DNA of 64,000 nt, from assembly GCA_965216425.1 (NCBI GenBank), contig CBDCFV010000003.1:1-64000 (forward strand). The letters run 5' to 3'. A program made the position numbers and the translations under genes. The notes beneath the pieces were generated by a model. It made no database searches. It was not told where the DNA came from and saw only the letters and a program-made list of their open reading frames with translations. Positions within the stretch are counted from its first letter, which is position 1, and every line of letters begins with the position of its first letter. Below are positions 31,846-41,195 of this stretch, one piece after another. This DNA comes from CBDCFV01 sp965216425 (GTDB taxonomy: Bacteria; Chloroflexota; Dehalococcoidia; Lucifugimonadales; UBA3495).

Positions 31846-33498
31846 ATGAACACCGCGGCTTCATATCTCCAGAAGTCATCGAAGGCGCTGTTGAGCTACG
31901 ACCTGCAAACGTTCCGGGGGGACGTTTTCGGCGGAATCACGGCGGCGGTGGTAGGACTGCCGGTGGCGTTGGCCTTCGGCGTAGCGTCGGGTTTGGGCGC
32001 GCTTGCCGGCATATACGGGGCAATTGCGGTCGGTTTCTTCGCGGCCGTGTTCGGCGGGACGCGGTCACAAATATCCGGGCCCACCGGGCCAATGGCCGTG
32101 GCAATGGCCGTGGTCGTCACCACCCACGCCGGCAGCTTGGCCGAGGCCTTCACCATAGCCATAATGGCGGGCTTGATACAGATCATTCTGGGCGTGCTGA
32201 GAATCGGCCGTTTTGTGGCTTTTACTCCGTATTCGGTGATCTCCGGGTTTATGTCGGGCATTGGCGTAATCATCATCCTGTTGCAGACGCTGCCTTTCAT
32301 GGGCGCGGCGGTCTCTGCGGGCGGACCGCTGGGGGCGGTGCGGTCTTGGCCTGGCGCGATACAGGGGATCAACTTCGAGGCTCTTGCCATCGCGGGCGTC
32401 ACGCTCGTTGTTGGGGTGTTATGGCCCAAGCAGCTAAGGAAGTACATGCCTCCCACATTGGCGGCGCTGATCGCGGGGACGCTGCTGGGTGTTTTGTGGC
32501 TGACCAACACGCCGGTCATCGGCGAGGTCCCAACCGGGCTGCCTATACCCCGCCTGCCCGACCTTTCGGTCCACATATTAACCAACGCAGTGCAACCGGC
32601 GCTGACCATTGCGCTGCTCGGCTCCATCGATAGCCTGCTTACATCACTGATAGCCGACTCGCTGACGCGGACCCGCCATAACGCCAACCGGGAGTTGGTG
32701 GGCCAGGGCATCGGCAACATGATGGCTGGGTTTGTCGGCGGCCTGCCGGGGGCGGGAGCCACCATGGGAACGGTGGTGAACATTCGCGCCGGCGGGCGGA
32801 CTCGCATGTCCGGAGTGTTGAGGGCGGCGATTCTGATGGCACTGGTGCTGGGCCTTGGCAAATACGTTGAGTCCATACCCCACGCCGTCCTTGCTGGCAT
32901 CTTGATGAAGGTCGGCTGGGACATTATAGACTGGCGTTTCCTCACCAGAATTCATCACGTTCAGCGGGAACACCTGCTGGTGATGCTGATTACCATGGGG
33001 CTCACGGTGTTTCTCGACCTTGTAACCGCTGTGGCGATAGGCCTTATAGCCGCGGGGATGGCCAGTGCGCGGCAGTTCGAGCGGCTGGAGTTGGACAGTG
33101 TCGTGTCGACGCCGTTGCTGGACCAGAGTTTCCTCGGAATTCAGGATGGCGACGACGACTTTTCGGCCAGGGTTGGATTGGTGGCCTTGAGAGGGAGCTT
33201 TTCCGTTGCATCCTCCAACAAGCTTATCGATACCATCAGCGGAGACATCGGGGAGCATGAAGTCGTGATCCTCGACTTCTCCAACACCGTATACATGGAC
33301 GACAGCGCAGCCTTGTTGGTGGAGCAGTTGATCGACGTGGCCATAGCCGAAGACACCGATTGCGTCGTGATGGGTCTCAGAGGCGGGGTTGCCAGGAACC
33401 TCCGGGGGCTCAACGTCCTGAAACACGTTCCTCCCGGCAACATAGTTGAAACCTTGGATGATGCGAGGGATGTCTCGAAACGTATACTTGAGGTTTAG
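31846..33498 (+). CDS. SulP/SLC26-family anion transporter with STAS domain
   Basis: About 550 residues. The transmembrane part has the family blocks DVFGGITAAVVGLPVALAFG, GTRSQISGPTGPMAVAMAVV and TPYSVISGFMSGIGVIIILL. The cytoplasmic C-terminus (from about residue 425) is a STAS domain with VVILDFSNTVYMDDSAALLV. Members carry sulfate, bicarbonate or other anions by symport or exchange; the sequence does not settle the substrate. The start is ambiguous: ATG 31822 or ATG 31846, the latter having a G-rich stretch upstream. It appears to be monocistronic. Confidence 0.87.
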   Translation: MNTAASYLQKSSKALLSYDLQTFRGDVFGGITAAVVGLPVALAFGVASGLGALAGIYGAIAVGFFAAVFGGTRSQISGPTGPMAVAMAVVVTTHAGSLAEAFTIAIMAGLIQIILGVLRIGRFVAFTPYSVISGFMSGIGVIIILLQTLPFMGAAVSAGGPLGAVRSWPGAIQGINFEALAIAGVTLVVGVLWPKQLRKYMPPTLAALIAGTLLGVLWLTNTPVIGEVPTGLPIPRLPDLSVHILTNAVQPALTIALLGSIDSLLTSLIADSLTRTRHNANRELVGQGIGNMMAGFVGGLPGAGATMGTVVNIRAGGRTRMSGVLRAAILMALVLGLGKYVESIPHAVLAGILMKVGWDIIDWRFLTRIHHVQREHLLVMLITMGLTVFLDLVTAVAIGLIAAGMASARQFERLELDSVVSTPLLDQSFLGIQDGDDDFSARVGLVALRGSFSVASSNKLIDTISGDIGEHEVVILDFSNTVYMDDSAALLVEQLIDVAIAEDTDCVVMGLRGGVARNLRGLNVLKHVPPGNIVETLDDARDVSKRILEV

Positions 33499-33593
33499 AG
33501 GCGGGGAACGTTGTTGGCAGGTGACAGGCCGAAGGAACCAACGTGAAAATGCGGGGTTATGCGGATGAAATGGGTCGGGAGTAGATTGTAACT

Positions 33594-34322
33594 GTGCCCA
33601 GCCGCGATAGAGTCCGCCTTGGCAACACGGTCATCGACTACGAAATCCGGCGAAGCGTCCGCCGCAAGAAGACTGTCCAGATTACGCTGGAAAGCGGCGA
33701 TGTGCACGTCATGGCTCCGTCGAAACTGCCCAAGCGCGAGATACAGCGGATTGTTCTCAAGAAGGCTTCCTGGATTATCGGACGTATGTCCGAGGTAGCA
33801 CAGGAAGCCCCGCCCAAGCAGTTCGTTAGTGGGGAAACGCTGCCGTATTTGGGCCGCGATGTGCGCCTGGTCGTGGAATTCGCCGGCATTCCGTCGCCCA
33901 CAGTAAGCCTCGACCATTGGACCTTCTACATCGCCGCGCCCCACGGCGAGAACTTGAATGACCATGCCAGCCAAATCCGGGAGGCAGTTGTCGGTTGGTA
34001 TCAAGCCCGCGCTGCAGAACACCTGCCGGCGGAGGTGGACCGTTGGTGGGACCGGTTGGGTGTCGAGAATAAGTCTCGGATACTCATCCGAAACCAGCGC
34101 AGCCGGTGGGGAAGCTGCGCCCACGATGGCACTCTGCGCTTCAACTGGCGGATGATGATGCTCGATCCGTCGTTAGTTGAGTACATCGTGGTGCACGAAC
34201 TCGCCCATCTGAGGGTCATGAACCATTCGGCGGACTTTTGGAATTTGGTAGTCCAAGTCTTGCCTGACGCGCAACAACGCCGCCGCCGGCTGAGAGAAGC
34301 TGGGAAGGCGCTTCCGCTGTAG
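33594..34322 (+). CDS. YgjP-like zinc metallopeptidase (SprT/M48-related, DUF45)
   Basis: 242 residues. The C-terminal half has the zinc motif in VEYIVVHELAHLRVMNHSADFW (HELAH plus a downstream His) and the preceding RNQRSRWGSCAHDGTLRFNWRMM block that defines the YgjP family. The first third is a beta-rich region (YEIRRSVRRKKTVQITLESG). It starts at GTG 33594 with GGGAG upstream. Its biological role is poorly known; some relatives are linked to restriction systems. It follows the SulP gene by 95 bp. Confidence 0.82.
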   Translation: MPSRDRVRLGNTVIDYEIRRSVRRKKTVQITLESGDVHVMAPSKLPKREIQRIVLKKASWIIGRMSEVAQEAPPKQFVSGETLPYLGRDVRLVVEFAGIPSPTVSLDHWTFYIAAPHGENLNDHASQIREAVVGWYQARAAEHLPAEVDRWWDRLGVENKSRILIRNQRSRWGSCAHDGTLRFNWRMMMLDPSLVEYIVVHELAHLRVMNHSADFWNLVVQVLPDAQQRRRRLREAGKALPL

Positions 34323-34436
34323 CCGGGAAACGCCCCGACAATCCTCGTTTCCTGGACAGGTCCGGTATAGGTCAGGCCCGGGAACCCGCCGTTTGCCAGA
34401 GGCGGACTCCCGTGACATCCAAGGTAATCGGCAACA

Positions 34437-34808
34437 TCACGTCAACGACCGCCCAGATGACCCAGGCCGTATCGGATCGGTCTCGTTAAGGTTCTGCTCG
34501 CCCAATGCCAGCAGCGAAAACCAATTGTGCAGCAACAGAATCATAAGGCCAACGGTCAGGTAGAAAGCGGCGTTGGCCTCCAAGTACCGGCGGGTAACAG
34601 GTCCCTCGGGGTCCCGCCCGCACTCCTCCCGCTTGCGGGAGAAATTAAAAATCAAGGCCAGCGCCAGCCCGATCACCATCAGAACGTCCAGTACCCTCCA
34701 TACGGTCATTACATTGAATGACTTGACAAGGAACGGATTGATGATGAAGAAAACCGCCACCGCTACGGCAACCAGATAGAGCCCTACCGGTTTCCGAAGA
34801 GCCTCCAC
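34437..34808 (-). CDS. Small membrane protein of unknown function
   Basis: 123 residues with three or four hydrophobic segments (GLYLVAVAVAVFFIINPFLV, WRVLDVLMVIGLALALIF, AAFYLTVGLMILLLHNWFSLLAL) and a polar loop rich in charge. It begins 74 bp after the ammonium transporter stop in the same direction, so it may be co-transcribed with it. No family was recognised. Confidence 0.6.
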   Translation of the reverse strand: MEALRKPVGLYLVAVAVAVFFIINPFLVKSFNVMTVWRVLDVLMVIGLALALIFNFSRKREECGRDPEGPVTRRYLEANAAFYLTVGLMILLLHNWFSLLALGEQNLNETDPIRPGSSGRSLT

Positions 34809-34882
34809 AGCGCCTCCGATGGCATTTGTTCCCGGTTAGACGGGTTCCACCTACCAACCTCCCCCTCCGCAGAGGGGGCACG

Positions 34883-36274
34883 TCAGTCGTCTTCGTCGTA
34901 GAACTCTTCCGGCATAAGCACGAATTCGGGGTAGGCTTCCAGCCCAAGCTCTCCGGCATCCTGGCCCAATTGTTCGACTTGGCGCGATACCCTTAGTCCC
35001 AGCGCTAAATCCATTCCTTTCCACAGCAACCACGAGGCGCCGAACGTGAACACTCCTATCGCTGCGATGCCGAGCAACTGGATATGGATTAAGCCGCCAC
35101 CGACAATGCAGACCGCCAAGGTACCCCAGATGCCGGCGAACAGGTGGGCCGGAATTGCCCCGACAACGTCATCCAGCTTGACAATCTCCAGGAGCTTGAG
35201 CCCTCCTGTGCATATGATGCCGCCTATGGCGCCTATGATGACCGCCCAGTAAGGTTGGACGATGTCGGGACCGGCAGTGATGGAGACAAGGCCGGCGATG
35301 GCGCCGTTCAGTCCGGCAAACAAGTCCATGCGGCCCAGGATGGGACGGGAGACGGCGAGGGCCGCCATTACCCCGGCAGCGGCCGCCAGGTTGGTGTTGA
35401 CCAGCACGTTGCTCATCCCCACGGCGTCGACCGCGCTTCCCAAGGCCAGTTGCGACCCGCCGTTGAACCCGAACCAGCCCAGCCACAAAATGAATACCCC
35501 CAGGGTCACCACCAGAACGTTGGAAGGGGGCGTTGACCTGGCGCCGCCGTCGCGGCGGAACTTGCCCAACCTGGGCCCGACGACCATCACGCCCGCAAGA
35601 GCCGCCCAACCGCCGGTGCCGTGCACTATGGTGGAGCCTGCGAAGTCCTTGAAACCAAGGTCTGCCAGCCAGCCACCGCCCCAGGTCCAAGCGCCTACGA
35701 TGGGGTAGATTAACCCAGTCAGCAACAGCGTGAACAGGAAGAAAGGCCATATCTTGATCCGTTCGGCTATTGCGCCCGACACAATCGAAGCGGTGGTAGC
35801 CACGAATACCATCTGGAAGAACCAGTCGGACATGACGGCCCTTCCGCTCTCCACAACCTTGGCCACTGCGTCAGTGTCTCCACTCAACATGGCGATCTCA
35901 TCGGCGGACGGACCGTAGAGGATCTTGAACGAGCCGATGACGCCGGCGAATTTGTCCACGCCGACGTACATGAGGTTGTAGCCGATGAAGAAGAAGGCCA
36001 GCCCGGCGATCGAGTACAGGCCGATGTTCTTCAAGCAGATCATGGATGCGTTCTTGGTGCGGACCGAGCCCGACTCAAGCATCGTGAATCCGGCGCACAT
36101 CCACATCACAAGGGCGCCCCAGATTAAGAATGCAAAGGTGTTGAGAATGAACTGGGACTCGCTGTCGACTCCAGCCGCGTGGGCTATTGCCGGCCGACCA
36201 AAAAAGAATCCGACGGTTAGGACCGCCATTAATACTGTTACAGCGACGCGGCCGTGGCGCCAGAATATACTCAT
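34883..36274 (-). CDS. amt: Ammonium transporter (Amt family)
   Basis: 463 residues. An N-terminal signal-like helix precedes the Amt core with FLIWGALVMWMCAGFTMLES, KNIGLYSIAGLAFFFIGYNL, DFAGSTIVHGTGGWAALAG (containing the first of the twin pore histidines) and GIWGTLAVCIVGGG (in which the second pore His of canonical Amt would be expected, preceded by AHLFAG). The C-terminus (LGLRVSRQVEQLGQDAGELG) fits the cytosolic tail GLRV(S/D)xxxExxGLD that couples the subunits. No glnK gene is adjacent. Its 5' side is bordered by a MITE. Confidence 0.93.
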   Translation of the reverse strand: MSIFWRHGRVAVTVLMAVLTVGFFFGRPAIAHAAGVDSESQFILNTFAFLIWGALVMWMCAGFTMLESGSVRTKNASMICLKNIGLYSIAGLAFFFIGYNLMYVGVDKFAGVIGSFKILYGPSADEIAMLSGDTDAVAKVVESGRAVMSDWFFQMVFVATTASIVSGAIAERIKIWPFFLFTLLLTGLIYPIVGAWTWGGGWLADLGFKDFAGSTIVHGTGGWAALAGVMVVGPRLGKFRRDGGARSTPPSNVLVVTLGVFILWLGWFGFNGGSQLALGSAVDAVGMSNVLVNTNLAAAAGVMAALAVSRPILGRMDLFAGLNGAIAGLVSITAGPDIVQPYWAVIIGAIGGIICTGGLKLLEIVKLDDVVGAIPAHLFAGIWGTLAVCIVGGGLIHIQLLGIAAIGVFTFGASWLLWKGMDLALGLRVSRQVEQLGQDAGELGLEAYPEFVLMPEEFYDEDD

Positions 36275-36344
36275 AGACCTCGTCCAGTTATCAATGGATT
36301 GGGACCCAGGAAACCCCTCGGCCCATATGCCAGTTCCTGACTAA

Positions 36345-36544
36345 GAAACTATCTCAAAACTTGTCGCAACGCCCAACCCGTCACTCCCCCACCCAACCCG
36401 TCACTCCCTCACCCAGCCCGTCATTCCCCTACCCAACCTGTCATTCCCGCGCCCCACCCGTCATTCCCGCGCAGGCGGGAATCTAAAGGCCTCAGTCAGC
36501 TACGTGGGGAAATCACCGAGACTGATTGGTTTTGACATAATCCC
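36345..36544. repeat. MITE family A, copy 2 (200 bp, expanded core)
   Basis: The left end GAAACTATCTCAAAAC starts at 36345 and the decayed right end GTTTTGACATAATCCC stops at 36544. TAA flanks both sides (36342-36344, 36545-36547). The core contains about five tandem units close to CACCCAACCCGTCATTCCC, then the GCGCAGGCGGGAATC hairpin, which makes it 80 bp longer than copies 1 and 3. Confidence 0.7.
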
Positions 36545-36671
36545 TAAAGGCCGCTGGTCCGGTACCGGTTATTTGTTGAGCACCTCCGATACATCGTTAC
36601 CCTTGGTAGTCCCGCTTGAGTTTACCATAATACGTCAATACGTCTTGGTCGGCACGGTCACCAACTACTAA

Positions 36672-36791
36672 GAAACTATCTCAAAACTTATTACAGCACC
36701 CAACCCGTCATTCCCGCGCAGGCGGGAATCCATAGGCCTGAGTGAGCGAGGAGGTGTTGTCAGCGGAACCAGTCGGTTCTGAGATAGTTTC
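36672..36791. repeat. MITE family A, copy 3 (120 bp)
   Basis: The ends GAAACTATCTCAAAAC (36672-36687) and GTTCTGAGATAGTTTC (36776-36791) are inverted repeats with one mismatch. TAA is duplicated at 36669-36671 and 36792-36794. This is the best preserved copy. Confidence 0.75.
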
Positions 36792-36836
36792 TAATGGTTG
36801 ACTGCCGGTACATGAAGCTGTGTCCGCTGAGATGCT

Positions 36837-36862
36837 GGCATTGCCCCAATTGGGGCAATGCC
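36837..36862. promoter_or_regulatory. Perfect 26-bp palindrome before the threonine dehydrogenase gene
   Basis: GGCATTGCCCCAA is followed directly by its reverse complement, with no spacer, ending 14 bp before ATG 36877. It could be an operator for a dimeric regulator or a hairpin affecting translation. There is no T tract, so a terminator is unlikely. Confidence 0.5.
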
Positions 36863-36876
36863 GTTATTCTAATCCA

Positions 36877-37833
36877 ATGAAGCGAATACTCGTTACCGGC
36901 GCAGCCGGACAGCTTGGCTCCGAGCTAGTGCCCGCTCTGCGTGATAGATACGGCGGGGACAACGTTGTCGCTGCCCGGCACCGCAGCCCGCTGACCGAAG
37001 AAGTCTCCAACACCGGTCCGTCGACCATGGTCGATGTCACCGACCAGAACTCGGTGGAACGGGCTATCAAAGACTACGGGATAGACTCGGTGTACCATCT
37101 GGCATCGCTGCTGTCGGTGGTGGCGGAGGCCAAACGTCCCCTTTCCCACCGAGTTAACATAAACGGTCTGTTGAATGTGCTGGAGGCTGCCTGTGGCGCT
37201 GAATTGGAGCGGGTGATCATTCCGAGCTCCATCGCTGCTTTCGGTTTGGACACACCCCACGACAACACTCCCAACGAGACCCTGCAACGCCCCACTTCCT
37301 TGTACGGCATCTCCAAGGTGTTTGGCGAGTTGATGGGCAACTATTTCTTCGAGCGCGTGGGCTTGGATGTCCGGGGCGTAAGGCTGCCCGGCGTGATAAG
37401 TTGGAAGGTGGAACCGGGAGGCGGTACGACGGACTATGCCGTTGACGCCTTCTACGGGGCCATAAGTGAAGGGAGGTACAGTTGCTATCTGCGGCCCGGC
37501 ACCTACCTGCCGATGATGTACGTGCCCGATGCCATCAAGGCTATGATAGAAGTTGCCGAGGCGGACATAGAAGGCCTTCGGCGCCACGCCGATTACAACG
37601 TCAACTCCATGAGCTTCGAGCCGGCAGAATTGGCCGATGCCATCAGGCGGCGTGTGCCGGGTTTCACCATTGACTACGACGTGGACCCACTGCGCCAGTA
37701 CATCGCCGACTCCTGGCCCAACTCACTGGACGACACCGCCGCTCGCCAGGAGTGGGGATGGTGTCCCGAGTACGGCCTTGAGGCCATGGTGGACGATATG
37801 TTCGAAAACCTGTCACGGAAGCTTTTGAGCTAA
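36877..37833 (+). CDS. SDR-type L-threonine 3-dehydrogenase
   Basis: 318 residues, extended short-chain dehydrogenase. It has the NAD motif VTGAAGQLGSEL, the active-site pair in SLYGISKVFGELM (Tyr and Lys), and the blocks GGGTTDYAVDAFYGAI and YLPMMYVPDAIKAMIEV that are characteristic of the GalE-like L-threonine dehydrogenases. The reaction is L-threonine + NAD to 2-amino-3-oxobutyrate, normally followed by a lyase giving glycine and acetyl-CoA; that lyase (kbl) is not in the window. ATG 36877 is favoured over the longer frame to 36820, which runs through the palindrome. UDP-sugar epimerase activity is the main alternative. Confidence 0.8.
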   Translation: MKRILVTGAAGQLGSELVPALRDRYGGDNVVAARHRSPLTEEVSNTGPSTMVDVTDQNSVERAIKDYGIDSVYHLASLLSVVAEAKRPLSHRVNINGLLNVLEAACGAELERVIIPSSIAAFGLDTPHDNTPNETLQRPTSLYGISKVFGELMGNYFFERVGLDVRGVRLPGVISWKVEPGGGTTDYAVDAFYGAISEGRYSCYLRPGTYLPMMYVPDAIKAMIEVAEADIEGLRRHADYNVNSMSFEPAELADAIRRRVPGFTIDYDVDPLRQYIADSWPNSLDDTAARQEWGWCPEYGLEAMVDDMFENLSRKLLS

Positions 37834-40800
37834 CGGACTTCGGCGTTGTTCAGGTGATCCTCAGCGGTTGATTCTGCTTGGGCGGCGAATTCGGGTAGAT
37901 CAGGCAGGGACGCGGAGCGGTTGGCGTGGAGGAAAAGGAACACCACTTCCGTTACGGGTTTCCCCGTTGCTCTTTCAACCGCTAGGGCATAGGCTCCTCC
38001 TTGTGGACCGTACCTCGCAGCCGCATCCTCAACATGGTCCGAGTCCACAGCGTCGGTCTTGTAGTCCACCACGATAAGGTTGCCGTCCTCTTCAAACAGC
38101 AGGTCAATAAACCCTTGTAACACCCCGTTGGTCATTGGGGCGGCAACCGGCGCCTCCCGCCAGAACCGGGAGGCTGCAACCGCCCTGCGAACAACTTCGC
38201 TGTCCACGGCTACGCGAGCCAAGCGGGCCACTTCGGTTGACCGCTGGGGTATTCCTTCAGCCGCGGCTTGGGCGCGGGATGTTTCGTTGATGCCGTCGCC
38301 GGTGAAGAGATCTATGGTCTGAAGCACCGAGTGGACCGCCCTTCCCACCGAAGTCCCGCCCCGGCCCCGTCTCCAGGGTTCGTCCGTATCGGGTTCATCC
38401 TTCAACACTTGGGCCAGCTTGGTAGCGGAAACCGACACAGGCCTGCCCTGTAGCCGAATGGTTTCAGCCCGGCGATTGAGCCACTCTTCCCTGTCCGCCG
38501 GGGAGTGACCTTCCAAGGTCATGCCATTGGCAGAGGCATCCTTGCGTTGGGGCGCAGTCCCGCCAACCAGCGGGGCCGGCTCCCAGAAGTTCTCCGCGCC
38601 GTCCAGAATTTCCGCAATTTTATTAGCGTCCGTATTACGATTACGGCCCTTGGCGGAGCGGTGCAGGCTTATCACCAAGTGGTCCCGCGCCCTCGTGGCG
38701 GCTACGTAGAGCAGCCGGACCTGTTCATCATCGCCAAGCTCACGCTCCCTGGTCGCCAGCGTTTCATAGCCCGGTGTTTCAAATCTCCGGCCTTCCGGGC
38801 CCACGGATATTTCCACTGTATGCGTGTCCCGGTCAAAGAGGACGACCTCCCGGCGGGTCGAGCGTTGCGTGTTCAGCGCCGTTAGGACCACAACGGGGAA
38901 TTCCAGCCCCTTCGCGGCATGGACGGTCATAATCCTGACCGCTTCTTCGTCACCCTCCGGCACGGGCGTTTCGGTCACTCTCGCCCCCTCTGCGGCTTGG
39001 CGTTCTATCCACTCCAGAAACTTCCGAAGCGAGTTGCCGCCCGTCTCGATGAAGGAACGCGCCTGCTCCACAATGAAGCGGTACCTTCGCCACTGCTCCC
39101 TGGTCCTTGGATGGTCAATGGCCGATTCCATCAGCAGCCGCGCACGGATGAACCGGTCTATCAATTCCGGCAGGGACATCCAGAGCCGGTGTTCGTGGAA
39201 ATCTTGAAGCAGACCGAAGGCTTCGGCTACCGGGCCGCCGGCAACGTTGTCCTCCGATAGGTAATCGAATTTGCCTCCGGCCTCAGAGAATCGCAATAAT
39301 TCTACATCGCTGCACGCGAAGGCTGGAGACCGGAGCGCCGCCACCGTCGCCACTTGGTCCGCCGGGTCGTCGATGGCCTTCAGGCAGTTCAGTAGGTCCA
39401 TGACTTCCTGGGTGGCGAAGATGAGAGAAGCCCCCTCCAGCCGGTACGGTACGTCAGCTTCATCCAACGCCTGTTCCAGAGTCCTGAGGCCGGTGCGTCT
39501 CGGCATGAGTATGCAGATATCCGAGTACGTGCCGTCAGTGTACCGTTCCTCGCCCGCCTCCGCCGTTTGCGCGGTATCGAGGACTTGCCACCCCTCGCAG
39601 ACTATGGTGTTCAGCAGGTTGGCGATGTCCCGGGCCTCTTCCCCTCTTACAGCGTTTACGTTCTCGTCCAAGGCTTCACCGAGCCGGTAGACCCTGGGGC
39701 GACCCGGATGGGCGGTCTCCGCTTCCCAACGGTGAGCGACTGGAGCGTATTTCGCTTGATGCTCAGAACCCTCGCCCATCCACTGCCCGTAAACGTGGTT
39801 GACCCACTCCAGCACCGGGCGTTGGGAGCGGAAGTTCTGGACCAACTGCACGGTATCCCCGCCCATGACCTGCCGCAGTTTGCTCATTTGGCGGACATCG
39901 GCCCGGCGGAACCGGTAAATCGACTGTTTGGGATCGCCGACGACAAACAGCTTGCCTTGTTGGGGGACGACTTGGTCCCATGACGCAGGCCTGTTCACTG
40001 CCGGAAGGTCGCCTCCTCCTTCCATAACCCCTTCGGAGATGAACATGGCTATCTCAGCCTGTATCGGGTCGGTGTCTTGTGCTTCGTCCACCAGGAGATG
40101 GGAAAAACGCCGCCGGAAATGGTCGCGCACCTCAACGTTGTCCCGCAACAGGTCCCTGGCCCACACCAGCAGGTCGTGGAACCCAGCTTTGCCATCGCTC
40201 TTACGCTTCCTGGCAAAGTCTTCCACAAATTCCCTTACAGTCCGCAGCACCGGCATCAACGCTGATTGGTGGGCTTGGGCCAGTTCTTCAGTGGCCGCTT
40301 CATCTAAGTCGCCAAGCAGTTCCTTCAGGACTTTGCAGGCATTCTCGGAAGTTGCCGGGTCGCGGTCCCAGTCACCCTGCCTGCCCCTGTTCTGGCGGAT
40401 CGGGAGTGTCCGCTGCAACTGCCTGTACACCGACGGGGAGGCGTTTCCCAATTCTACGAACCTGTTTACCGCCAGCAAAACCCGTTGGACATGGCTGTAT
40501 AGCGGGTCCGGCTCGCCCAGTTTCGAATGCTGGCACAACCTCTCCAGCTCCCCGGAGTCATCCACCAACTGCTGCACCGCCGAGGCCGGGGGCATCGGAA
40601 TGTCAGCAAATGATGCCCCCTCGATCAGGTCGTAGTTCTGGTGAAACTCCAGCGCTACCGATCTAAGCTGGTCTATAGACAGCCCCAAGGAAAGGGCCGG
40701 ATACAGGACCGAGTCGTGTTCCGGTTCATCCAACTTCCGATCAATCCATTCGGTCCAAGCCTCGTCGAAAGCCAGGTCGCTTCGGATAGCGTCCATGGTC

Positions 40801-41192
40801 TCGAATATCGGCGGCAAGCCCGCTTCCAAGGGGCGTTCCCGGAGAATGGACCCAGCGAAGCTGTGCAGCGTCTGGATGGAGGACCGGTCCAAGTCGGCGA
40901 GGGCGCGTTGGCAGCGAAGCCGTTCGTTGTCGTTCAGTGTCCCGTCGGATGCGGCCTTCTCCAACGACCCGCGGATGCGGTCGCGCAGTTCCGCCGCGGC
41001 GGCATCGGTGAAGGTTATGACGGCGACCCTGTCCAGCGTGGTCCTGCCGGATGCGGCAAGCTTCATTACCCGGTCCACCAAGCTGGTGGTCTTGCCGGTG
41101 CCGGCCCCCGCCTCTACAAACAGAGTCTCGTCAAGGGACTCCCGGATGCGCTTCCGCGCGTCCTCGTCTTGAGGTACAAAGGCGGTGCTCAA
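37830..41192 (-). CDS. addA: AddA-like helicase-nuclease (UvrD/RecB family)
   Basis: 1120 residues. Superfamily 1A helicase motifs: Walker A VEAGAGTGKTTSLVDRV (about 25-41), VDEAQDTDPIQAEI (about 366), VGDPKQSIYRFRRADV, and IMTVHAAKGLEFPVVVL. The C-terminus has a RecB-type nuclease motif IVVDYKTDAVDS (about 1036-1047). With the upstream gene it forms the AddAB-type enzyme that resects double-strand breaks for recombination and degrades foreign linear DNA. It begins 3 bp after the AddB-like stop, so the two are coupled. It overlaps the tail of the convergent dehydrogenase gene by 4 bp. Confidence 0.9.
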   Translation of the reverse strand: MSTAFVPQDEDARKRIRESLDETLFVEAGAGTGKTTSLVDRVMKLAASGRTTLDRVAVITFTDAAAAELRDRIRGSLEKAASDGTLNDNERLRCQRALADLDRSSIQTLHSFAGSILRERPLEAGLPPIFETMDAIRSDLAFDEAWTEWIDRKLDEPEHDSVLYPALSLGLSIDQLRSVALEFHQNYDLIEGASFADIPMPPASAVQQLVDDSGELERLCQHSKLGEPDPLYSHVQRVLLAVNRFVELGNASPSVYRQLQRTLPIRQNRGRQGDWDRDPATSENACKVLKELLGDLDEAATEELAQAHQSALMPVLRTVREFVEDFARKRKSDGKAGFHDLLVWARDLLRDNVEVRDHFRRRFSHLLVDEAQDTDPIQAEIAMFISEGVMEGGGDLPAVNRPASWDQVVPQQGKLFVVGDPKQSIYRFRRADVRQMSKLRQVMGGDTVQLVQNFRSQRPVLEWVNHVYGQWMGEGSEHQAKYAPVAHRWEAETAHPGRPRVYRLGEALDENVNAVRGEEARDIANLLNTIVCEGWQVLDTAQTAEAGEERYTDGTYSDICILMPRRTGLRTLEQALDEADVPYRLEGASLIFATQEVMDLLNCLKAIDDPADQVATVAALRSPAFACSDVELLRFSEAGGKFDYLSEDNVAGGPVAEAFGLLQDFHEHRLWMSLPELIDRFIRARLLMESAIDHPRTREQWRRYRFIVEQARSFIETGGNSLRKFLEWIERQAAEGARVTETPVPEGDEEAVRIMTVHAAKGLEFPVVVLTALNTQRSTRREVVLFDRDTHTVEISVGPEGRRFETPGYETLATRERELGDDEQVRLLYVAATRARDHLVISLHRSAKGRNRNTDANKIAEILDGAENFWEPAPLVGGTAPQRKDASANGMTLEGHSPADREEWLNRRAETIRLQGRPVSVSATKLAQVLKDEPDTDEPWRRGRGGTSVGRAVHSVLQTIDLFTGDGINETSRAQAAAEGIPQRSTEVARLARVAVDSEVVRRAVAASRFWREAPVAAPMTNGVLQGFIDLLFEEDGNLIVVDYKTDAVDSDHVEDAAARYGPQGGAYALAVERATGKPVTEVVFLFLHANRSASLPDLPEFAAQAESTAEDHLNNAEVR

Positions 41193-41195
41193 TGT

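Noticed and set aside
36372..36470. CRISPR-like short tandem repeat
   Set aside because: Units of about 19 bp are directly adjacent without unique spacers and lie within a MITE; no cas genes are present.
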